Below, in pieces: positions 58,099 to 64,000 of a DNA stretch of 64,000 nucleotides. Below the pieces are notes generated by a model. That model was not told where the DNA came from, ran no database searches, and saw only the letters and a list, made by a program, of their open reading frames with translations. The stretch lies in NCBI RefSeq assembly GCF_023746615.1, contig NZ_CP082275.1, positions 1,240,001 to 1,304,000 of the forward strand, in the 5' to 3' direction. This stretch comes from Grimontia kaedaensis. GTDB taxonomy: Bacteria > Pseudomonadota > Gammaproteobacteria > Enterobacterales > Vibrionaceae. The translations under genes and the position numbers were made by a program. How positions within the stretch are numbered: position 1 is the stretch's first letter; every line of letters starts with the position of its first letter.

Positions 58099-58998
58099 TC
58101 AAATCACCAAATCCCGAACCTTTCTGGTCGACCCTTCTTCCAGCACTTGTTGCTTTAACACGTCTTTGTACAGATTAAACATGTACGCCTGACCCGCTTG
58201 AATACCCATGCCATAGCCTTCATCGAGCTTGGATTTCTTCATGGTGAAGCGGCCAACCGGAAAGGTGTCTGGTGGCGCAATTACATTCACTACGCAATCC
58301 TTTGGCGGGTTCTTAATAAACGCCAGCGAGGCGTTATAACGCTCGGCACGTTTACGCATCGCATCTGCAACGTGAGGGTACTTCTTCAGCAGTTGATCCA
58401 TCAGCTTAGGCATTTTCATTGGAGACATTTCATAGTCGCCAGGCTGTGACAGGATAACTGTGATTTCTCGCGCACCGCGTCGATAGGCTTCTGCAACCGG
58501 GATGGAATCGGCAACGCCACCATCGGTGTAACAGCCACCAGAGAAACACGGCGTCGGGCGATAAGCGATCGGCAGGGCAGTGGTCGCTTCAAGCACTTTT
58601 GACATATTGTCTGGCTTCACCCAGTAATAGTCTGCATCACCAGTATCCACGTTGGTTACGGTTGCCAGCAAAGGAATGTTGTTGAACAGGGTGTTTGTGT
58701 CGAGAGGGAAGCGGCGTAGAGACTCTTGTTCCAGCCACTGAACGTCAACCAGATTACCGCCACGAACAAAACGTGCAGGGTTAAAGAAAGCATCATCGGT
58801 CGCTAAACCAGTGATGACCTGATAGCTGCGGTTTGGCTGCTGCGCAAGATAACCCAGCAGGTTGGAGGCACCAGCAGACACGCCAATGGCGAAATCAAAA
58901 GGATTAAAATTAACGTCCAAAAACGCATCTAACACACCGCTCGCGAAAATACCGCGCATGGCTCCACCTTCAACGACCAGTGCTTTCTTACCTGACAT
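58099..58998 (-). CDS. Patatin-like phospholipase family protein
   Basis: A 299-residue alpha/beta hydrolase with a Ser-Asp dyad. The oxyanion loop VEGGAMRGIFASGVLDAF is at residues 9–26, the nucleophile elbow GVSAGAS near 39–45 with catalytic Ser, and the catalytic Asp in GGCYTDGGVADSIPV near 155–165. It resembles E. coli YjjU/RssA-type proteins. No signal peptide, so cytoplasmic or peripheral to the inner membrane. The substrate is presumably a phospholipid or acyl ester. A purine-rich AAGAGATAAGAAAC precedes the ATG. Confidence 0.9.
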   Translation of the reverse strand: MSGKKALVVEGGAMRGIFASGVLDAFLDVNFNPFDFAIGVSAGASNLLGYLAQQPNRSYQVITGLATDDAFFNPARFVRGGNLVDVQWLEQESLRRFPLDTNTLFNNIPLLATVTNVDTGDADYYWVKPDNMSKVLEATTALPIAYRPTPCFSGGCYTDGGVADSIPVAEAYRRGAREITVILSQPGDYEMSPMKMPKLMDQLLKKYPHVADAMRKRAERYNASLAFIKNPPKDCVVNVIAPPDTFPVGRFTMKKSKLDEGYGMGIQAGQAYMFNLYKDVLKQQVLEEGSTRKVRDLVI

Positions 58999-59280
58999 GT
59001 TTCTTATCTCTTACTCTGTAGCTATTGGCATTAGGTTAAGGTTTTTCATCTGCTAGCTGAAATCGTTAGTGACTATTCAATCGATAGGCACGACTTAACT
59101 TAGGCCAGTGAGTATTAGACTTATGTGTTGCTTTCATTTTATTTCAATGTCTTAACTTGTAAGTGGGTAACGCTCATTCTTTCTATAGCGGCAGTGACGT
59201 TAAGGTAAGGTTTCGCAGGGGTATTGAAAGTACCTATTGCATCAGAAAGATTCATTTATCACTGCCGCCATAGATTCTTC

Positions 59281-60162
59281 TTACCATTCCACCTTGGTAT
59301 CAGCCATTTTTTCGAGCATTTTTACAATCGACCAGTTATCTCCCTCGGGATACATGGTTTTACCTGCCTGGAATAACTCGAAAGCTGAGGCGGTCGTAAA
59401 CATAGGCACGCCGTTTTCTTTTGCCATGGCCATTGTGATGCTGAGATCTTTATACATGGTGGCGATATGACTTCCCGTTTTTTCGAATTTCCGATCCAGA
59501 ATCAGCTTGGCGCAATTGTTAAAAAGAGGGCTAGCGGCGGCGCTTTTGCCAAAAACTTCAAAGAGGACTTTGCCATCGACACCAGCTTTGGCTCCGAGTA
59601 CCAATGATTCGAAAATAGCGGTGAAAGAAGCACCAATGTAGGCCTGCAACGAGGCTTTCACGGTTTGTCCTGCCCCTACTTGTTCACCGACATAGAGAAT
59701 GTTGCTGGAAATGGCCTCTAACAGGGGACGATTGGCTTCGAGGACGCTGGATTTGGCTGCAGGCATGAGTGTCAATGTTGCATTCTGTGCACCGCCCAAG
59801 CCCCCACTGACAGGGCTATCAATCATCTCCAGTCCCTTTTCCTGAGCAATGGCGTAAGCTTCACGAATTTCAGAGGCGTGAATTGTTGCAGTGACAATAA
59901 TCGTGCTACCAGGCTGCATTGATTCCCCTAACTGCTGCACGACGTTTTTGACTTGTGTCCCGTTCATCACCATAACAAAAGCAACATCGCAATATGTGCC
60001 GACGTCAGAACAGGTTGCTGCGGTTGCTCCTCCTATCTCTCGTAGCGACTCCATCCTTGATTCACTAAGGTCAAAGCCAATTGGCTGAAACCCACTCTTC
60101 TTGAGGTTCATTGCCATCTGTGATCCCATGTCACCTAACCCTATAAAACCTACATTTTTCAC
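59281..60162 (-). CDS. NAD(P)-dependent beta-hydroxyacid dehydrogenase (3-hydroxyisobutyrate dehydrogenase family)
   Basis: A 293-residue enzyme of the GarR/MmsB/LtnD group. The Rossmann motif is GFIGLGDMGSQMAMNLKKSGF at the N-terminus, the substrate loop DSPVSGGLGGAQNATLTLM near 115–133, and the catalytic Lys in QTVKASLQAYIGASF near 168. The C-terminal domain has a helix starting DLSITMAMAKENGVP. The substrate is not readable; tartronate semialdehyde, threonate or hydroxyisobutyrate are typical. It is divergent from a LacI-type regulator across a 414-base region, which is the probable controller. Confidence 0.9.
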   Translation of the reverse strand: MKNVGFIGLGDMGSQMAMNLKKSGFQPIGFDLSESRMESLREIGGATAATCSDVGTYCDVAFVMVMNGTQVKNVVQQLGESMQPGSTIIVTATIHASEIREAYAIAQEKGLEMIDSPVSGGLGGAQNATLTLMPAAKSSVLEANRPLLEAISSNILYVGEQVGAGQTVKASLQAYIGASFTAIFESLVLGAKAGVDGKVLFEVFGKSAAASPLFNNCAKLILDRKFEKTGSHIATMYKDLSITMAMAKENGVPMFTTASAFELFQAGKTMYPEGDNWSIVKMLEKMADTKVEW

Positions 60163-60576
60163 TGAAAACCTCCGTGTAATTCAATAAGGGTCAATAAAAT
60201 CAAAAGACATCAATTACTTTTTATCGACAATAGGAGGTTAGAACTAGTTTCTCTTGTGCTCAAACAAAGGTCCTCCTTAAAAATAGTGTAAGTCTCGCTT
60301 CTTTCTTGAAAGTAATAAACTAATTACACCTCTGTTTTTATTGGGGTTATTAGGTTTTTTGTGGAGGTGTTTAGCAATTAGAATGACTTTGGAGTATGGT
60401 AGATTTCATCAAATCACATCAATCGGAAATAGTGCGTTCTCTCTGTTGAAAATACATTATCAATTATAAATTTGCTTTTTCTTATTTTTGATAAGGTAGA
60501 AAAATGATGGATTTTGAGGTTTATAATTTATAAACCTCAAATAAAATCATAATAAAAGCTCAACTAGGAATTAGCG
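60163..60576. other. Divergent region dehydrogenase–LacI regulator (414 bases)
   Basis: No gene. AT-rich, with a 29-base perfect palindrome at 60513–60541 directly before the regulator. No second copy of that palindrome is visible next to the dehydrogenase. Confidence 0.55.
60513..60541. promoter_or_regulatory. 29-base perfect palindrome upstream of the LacI-type gene
   Basis: TTTGAGGTTTATAA and TTATAAACCTCAAA are exact complements around a single T. It ends 35 bases before ATG. A probable operator for the regulator itself; it also contains a TTATAA core usable as a -10. Confidence 0.65.
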
Positions 60577-61605
60577 ATGAAACCAAAACAAAAATTCCGC
60601 TTGTCTGATATTGCTGACCTAGCGGGAGTCAGCACGGCAACTGTTGATCGTGTCCTAAATCGTCGACCTAATGTCAGGGCACTTACAGCTGAGAGGGTTT
60701 GGGAAGCTTATCAAAAGTTAAAAGATACCAAGTTGGGGCAAACGCTAGAGGAGAGAAGGCTTAAGTTCAAAGGAGTTATACATTGCATCCTACCATCAGG
60801 CGCTGGACCTTCGATTGATGAAAACCTGAAATTGGCATTGCAGGCTGTTGGTGGGCATTACGAGAGACCAGTGAGTTTTCATTTCTATCGACGTATTGAC
60901 CCAGTAGCGTTTAGCCATGCGATCGAGCAGGCTCTTAATGAGGGGGCTGGTGCGCTTGTTGTCCTCGGTATTGACCACCCACGCACAACTCATCGCTTGA
61001 GTGCCATCAGAGCAACAGGGATGCCTGTCGTTTCGTTACTTTCTAATCTTTCGGTCTCTCCACAGCTGAGCCATGTGGGTATGGATAACCGCGCTGCTGG
61101 TAAAACGGCAGGAGCCTTGATGGGGCGTTTTCTTAGAGCTGATGAAGGTGAAGTGGCGATTTTATGCGGAAGTTCTATGTATCAAAGCCATGAAGACCGC
61201 GAAATGGGTTTTAGAGCTGCTCTTAGAGAAAGATGCCCAAGCATTCGAGTGTTGGATGTGTTAGCTGGTAAGGATGGGCCAGAGGATAATCATGACAACG
61301 TGGTCGATCTTATACGTTGCCAACCTAATTTAAAAGGAATTTACAACGTAGGCTCAGGTAATAGGGGGATTGTCAGTGCCTTGATAGAGTTGGGTATAGA
61401 AAAAGATATTGTGGTGGTTGCACACAACCTAACTTCTAGCTCTAGGGACTACCTAATTAGTCACGCAGTGGATGCTATTATTCACCAAAATATGAATGAC
61501 GTTGCGAGAGGAGCTTTTGAATTATTGGCAGGTTCAGCGCCAGCAACCGGAAGCAAAATAATACGTACTGAGATCATTTTGCAAGAGAACCTGCCCATTG
61601 AATAA
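60577..61605 (+). CDS. LacI-family transcriptional regulator
   Basis: A 342-residue regulator. The N-terminal HTH FRLSDIADLAGVSTATVDRVLNRRPNV (about residues 7–34) has the TVDRVLN hinge variant. A sugar-binding-like effector domain follows: ALVVLGIDHPRTTHRL, VGMDNRAAGKTAGALMGRF and GIYNVGSGNRGIVSAL. AGGAATTAGCG precedes ATG. Its own promoter region carries the 29-base palindrome. The likely target is the divergent dehydrogenase gene and itself. It ends two bases from the convergent DM13 gene. Confidence 0.9.
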   Translation: MKPKQKFRLSDIADLAGVSTATVDRVLNRRPNVRALTAERVWEAYQKLKDTKLGQTLEERRLKFKGVIHCILPSGAGPSIDENLKLALQAVGGHYERPVSFHFYRRIDPVAFSHAIEQALNEGAGALVVLGIDHPRTTHRLSAIRATGMPVVSLLSNLSVSPQLSHVGMDNRAAGKTAGALMGRFLRADEGEVAILCGSSMYQSHEDREMGFRAALRERCPSIRVLDVLAGKDGPEDNHDNVVDLIRCQPNLKGIYNVGSGNRGIVSALIELGIEKDIVVVAHNLTSSSRDYLISHAVDAIIHQNMNDVARGAFELLAGSAPATGSKIIRTEIILQENLPIE

Positions 61606-61607
61606 TG

Positions 61608-62078
61608 TCACTTATAGCGCGCTGCGGTAATAAACTCACCAAAAGATTCACACCAAACAATCACGGTATTGAATTGCGATGGGTCGACATCACTAGGGAC
61701 TTCTACCAAGAAATTCTGGAAGGTTTTTACATCACCCACGCGTTGCATTTGTGGCTTCAAGCGGTTGAAATCGGCTTCTGTTTCAACAAACTCAGGTGAA
61801 AGATAGAGTTTATAGTCTGGGCCTGGCGCCAGTTCTCCCATCAGTGAAATCGTTTCTGGGCCGATAGACACTTTACCTTCACCCCAATGGAAGGTGTCGC
61901 TGTCTTTCAGATCTTTACGGAATTCACCCAAGTAATTGGCTTTAGACGCGGTTGATTCGATCACTTCAACAGAAGGGCCTTCCGGCGCGATAAGAATCGG
62001 TAGTGCGTAAATACCAGCAGCAAAACCGATGGCGATGGCAAAGCCATGAGTGAAAAGTAAAACGATCCAGTTTTTCAT
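61608..62078 (-). CDS. DM13 domain protein, membrane-anchored
   Basis: A 156-residue exported protein: one N-terminal hydrophobic segment (about 5–28, IVLLFTHGFAIAIGFAAGIYALPILI) that should anchor it to the inner membrane with the rest in the periplasm. A DM13-type beta domain follows (GEFRKDLKDSDTFHWGEGKVSIG … APGPDYKLYLSPEFVETE … FNTVIVWCESFGEFITAARY) with the conserved WCE Cys. DM13 is proposed to act in redox or electron transfer, but is unproven in bacteria. ATG 62078 with CAGGGGATGCA upstream is preferred over an ATG 48 bases earlier. Confidence 0.84.
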   Translation of the reverse strand: MKNWIVLLFTHGFAIAIGFAAGIYALPILIAPEGPSVEVIESTASKANYLGEFRKDLKDSDTFHWGEGKVSIGPETISLMGELAPGPDYKLYLSPEFVETEADFNRLKPQMQRVGDVKTFQNFLVEVPSDVDPSQFNTVIVWCESFGEFITAARYK

Positions 62079-62149
62079 TGCATCCCCTGCGTGAAAGTTT
62101 TTCTTAACTAGAGTGTAACCTAACACGTTGCTTTAGCGGGTGAAGTGAC

Positions 62150-62184
62150 AAAAAGCCCGCCGGGCGAAACCGGGCGGGCTTTTT
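62150..62184. terminator. Terminator between the CurA-like gene and the DM13 gene
   Basis: AAAAAGCCCGCC and GGCGGGCTTTTT are exact complements. It ends transcription of the CurA-like gene on the minus strand and insulates the DM13 gene. Confidence 0.9.
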
Positions 62185-62212
62185 CAATTCCTTCTCAATT
62201 GTGGAGCGGGAA

Positions 62213-63253
62213 TTATACGTCGATTGGCTCGGCGACTTTCACTACCAATTTACCGAAGTTTTTTCCTTCCAGTAGGCCCATAAAGGCTTTGGGTGCAGCA
62301 TCTAAACCTTCAACGATTTGCTCTTTGTACTGCATTTTGCCCTCCATCAGCCATTTGCCCATGTCGGCAGCAAACTCGTCGTAACGGTGACCGTAATCAT
62401 CAAAGATGATGAAGCCTTGCATCTTGATACGCTTGATCAGCAAGGTCGCCATTAGCAGTGACATGCGGTCTGGTCCCTCTGGCAGTGTGGTCGCGTTGTA
62501 TTGAGAAACCAATCCACATAGCGGGATGCGTGCACCAGTGTTAAGTAGTGGAAGTACCGAGTCGAATACTTTACCGCCAACGTTTTCATAGTAAACGTCG
62601 ATGCCTTTGTCACAAGCGGCTGCCAGTTGTTCTGCGAAGTCATCCGCCTTGTGATCGATACAAACATCAAAGCCAAGTACTTCAACCGCGTGGCGACACT
62701 TATCTTCACCGCCTGCAACACCGACGACTTTGCAGCCTTTTAGTTTGCCGATTTGACCCACTGTCGCGCCAACCGGGCCAGTTGCGGCTCCTACAACCAA
62801 GGTGTCACCTTCTTTAGGCTGACCAATATCCAATAGGCCCATGTAAGCAGTAAAGCCGGGCATACCCATGATGCCCAGCGCGAACGAAGGATGAGTAGGG
62901 GATTTTCCCAGTTTCAGCAGACCTTCGCCGTCAGACACGGCGTAAGACTGCCAGCCCGAGAAGGCCAGCACCCATTCGCCTTTTTCAAAGCCAGGATTCA
63001 GTGAATCCTCAACCTGACAAACCGTCGCGCCGACCATCACATCATCAAGCTCAACAGGATCAGCGTAAGATTTAGCATCGCTCATGCGGCCACGCATGTA
63101 AGGGTCGAGTGAGAGGTAAATGGTGCGAAGCAGCAGTTCACCATCTTTCAGGGCAGGAACGTCCTGAGATTCCAAACGGAAGTTATCGGTAACAGGCGCG
63201 CCAACTGGGCGTGAAGCTAGAACAATGCGGTTGTTTTCCAACGAAACTGACAT
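62213..63253 (-). CDS. NADPH-dependent oxidoreductase, CurA-like (medium-chain, zinc-free)
   Basis: A 346-residue MDR-superfamily enzyme; E. coli CurA (345 residues) reduces the double bonds of curcumin and other enones. Motifs: LSLDPYMRGRMSD near 57 (typical of this subgroup), GMPGFTAYMGLLDIG near 140, nucleotide loop GAATGPVGATVGQIGKLKGCKVVG near 157–180, and YYENVGGKVFDSVLPLL near 240. The zinc ligands of alcohol dehydrogenases are absent. AAGGGAATCAGCAC precedes ATG 63253; ten more in-frame codons upstream are unlikely. It lies directly downstream of a NemR-type operator and the nemR-like gene, so it is probably induced by reactive electrophiles. Confidence 0.92.
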   Translation of the reverse strand: MSVSLENNRIVLASRPVGAPVTDNFRLESQDVPALKDGELLLRTIYLSLDPYMRGRMSDAKSYADPVELDDVMVGATVCQVEDSLNPGFEKGEWVLAFSGWQSYAVSDGEGLLKLGKSPTHPSFALGIMGMPGFTAYMGLLDIGQPKEGDTLVVGAATGPVGATVGQIGKLKGCKVVGVAGGEDKCRHAVEVLGFDVCIDHKADDFAEQLAAACDKGIDVYYENVGGKVFDSVLPLLNTGARIPLCGLVSQYNATTLPEGPDRMSLLMATLLIKRIKMQGFIIFDDYGHRYDEFAADMGKWLMEGKMQYKEQIVEGLDAAPKAFMGLLEGKNFGKLVVKVAEPIDV

Positions 63254-63286
63254 GTGCTGATTCCCTTTACGTTGTGATATCATTGC

Positions 63287-63301
63287 TAGACCAGTCGTCT
63301 A
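63287..63301. promoter_or_regulatory. NemR-like operator, site 1 (before CurA-like gene)
   Basis: TAGACCAGTCGTCTA, extended to CTAG at both ends; identical to the site at 63986–64000. Confidence 0.8.
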
Positions 63302-63311
63302 GTAATTGAGT

Positions 63312-63343
63312 AAAAAAATCCGCCAAGTGCTTTTGGCGGTTTT
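63312..63343 (-). terminator. Terminator of the nemR-like gene
   Basis: CCGCCAA and TTGGCGG pair; on the minus strand the stem is followed by seven U. Genes are thus separately transcribed from the two operators. Confidence 0.82.
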
Positions 63344-63366
63344 ATCGGCGCTGCTGCGCCCTTTGA

Positions 63367-63963
63367 TTAAAAAGCGTGTTGTCCTTTGAGCAGGTGCTCT
63401 GTGCTTTCCAGCGCCTGTTTCATCGGCTCTACATTCTGGTTGAGCTTGCTCATCAGGCTTGCACCAATCCAAAGTTGATAAAGCTGACTGGCGGCTTTTT
63501 CAGCGTTACTAACCTGAATCGAACCGTCTTCAATGCCAATCTGAACGCAATCAGCAAGCATAGCGACAATTCGGTTTGCGCCATTCAGCAACGAAATACG
63601 CATAGATTCAGACAGGTCAGACACTTCTGCACTCAGCTTCACCACCAGACACCGCTGGCTGCCACACATGCCGTCATTTACTTCAATCCATTTCATCCAG
63701 TAACCCATGAGCTTCTCAAAGCCATTGAGAGAGGGGTTGCTGAAATGCGCATCCAGTTTGGTCTGATATTGAGAGAAGTAGTCTTCGATCAACGCTTCGC
63801 CGAATTGTTCTTTGGATTTGAAATAGTGATAGAAGGAGCCTTTCGGCACCCCGGCATGATTAAGCAGTTGCGCCAGACCGACGTTCGAAAAGCCTTTTTC
63901 AACAATGAGTTGATAGCCGACGTCGAGAATATGCTGGCGGGTAGATTGGGTCTCTGTGTTCAT
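63367..63963 (-). CDS. TetR-family repressor, NemR-like
   Basis: A 198-residue repressor. The HTH is VGLAQLLNHAGVPKGSFYHYFKSKEQFGEALIE (about 26–60). The C-terminal TetR_C domain matches E. coli NemR around CLVVKLSAEVSDLSESMR near residue 105, including the redox-sensitive Cys position (NemR Cys106). NemR senses electrophiles and bleach. Its start is at the window's right edge, with an operator 23 bases beyond; the promoter lies outside. It probably represses itself and the CurA-like gene. Confidence 0.88.
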   Translation of the reverse strand: MNTETQSTRQHILDVGYQLIVEKGFSNVGLAQLLNHAGVPKGSFYHYFKSKEQFGEALIEDYFSQYQTKLDAHFSNPSLNGFEKLMGYWMKWIEVNDGMCGSQRCLVVKLSAEVSDLSESMRISLLNGANRIVAMLADCVQIGIEDGSIQVSNAEKAASQLYQLWIGASLMSKLNQNVEPMKQALESTEHLLKGQHAF

Positions 63964-63985
63964 GGTGAAGCAGATTAGCGGAAAT

Positions 63986-64000
63986 TAGACCAGTCGTCTA
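63986..64000. promoter_or_regulatory. NemR-like operator, site 2 (before repressor gene, at window edge)
   Basis: TAGACCAGTCGTCTA, an exact copy of site 1. The site may extend past the window. Confidence 0.78.

Noticed and set aside
1..64000. Type I secretion genes, transposases, prophage genes or toxin–antitoxin pairs
   Set aside because: Looked for in both strands; no frame with such motifs was found.

Overview
The window reads as chromosomal DNA of a marine gammaproteobacterium of the family Vibrionaceae. The basis is the order trpH–yciO–rluB–yciK–sohB–yciN–topA, an enterobacterial-type TrpR operator and trp attenuator, and ATACCAATC and TATACCCAAAC inverted-repeat elements of a kind I associate with vibrios. 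A Grimontia, Enterovibrio or Photobacterium-like host is plausible, but the genus is inference. I saw no tRNA, rRNA, insertion sequence, prophage or CRISPR array.

Region 1 (1–12.1 kb) is housekeeping. On the minus strand a trp operon begins with a TrpR operator, a leader peptide with three consecutive Trp codons and an attenuator. It continues with a DAHP synthase and then trpE, which runs off the left edge. Divergent from it are trpH (RNase AM), yciO and rluB, followed by yciK, a dispersed repeat, sohB, a DUF805 protein, yciN, topA and a VOC protein.

Region 2 (12.1–23.1 kb) is nitrate assimilation. nasA is divergent from cobA–nirB–nirD–nitrate transporter–PP2C/kinase fusion. Two back-to-back sigma-54 promoters, with an NtrC-like site between them, sit in the 400-base divergent region. 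A thioredoxin-like protein and an unrecognised small protein follow.

Region 3 (23.2–35.9 kb) is a myo-inositol catabolic locus. The minus-strand genes are iolD, a MocA-type dehydrogenase, iolC, iolB, an iolJ-like aldolase and a second MocA-type dehydrogenase. The plus-strand genes are iolE, an ABC sugar importer (permease, ATPase, binding protein) and a LacI-type regulator. The same 14-bp palindrome lies in the iolD promoter and in the regulator's own promoter. No iolA is present. A second, separate inositol-type locus at 52.2–55.4 kb pairs a phytanoyl-CoA-dioxygenase-like protein with another iolB and a canonical iolG.

Region 4 (36–52 kb) has a YgjP-type metallopeptidase, a chemoreceptor and a MATE exporter. 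Then come four tandem, independently terminated genes for RTX-repeat proteins. All four share one ~190-residue C-terminal domain but carry unrelated N-terminal payloads: crystallin-like repeats, jelly-roll-like modules, a DUF4114-like domain, and a Cys-containing repeated module. Only the first has a Sec signal peptide. This array is the most novel-looking system in the window.

Region 5 (55.5–64 kb) is a mixture: tag, an EamA transporter with a two-state leader hairpin, a GNAT acetyltransferase, a patatin-like lipase, a beta-hydroxyacid dehydrogenase next to a LacI-type regulator with a 29-bp perfect palindrome upstream, a DM13 protein, and a CurA-like reductase controlled by a NemR-like repressor whose operator occurs before both genes.
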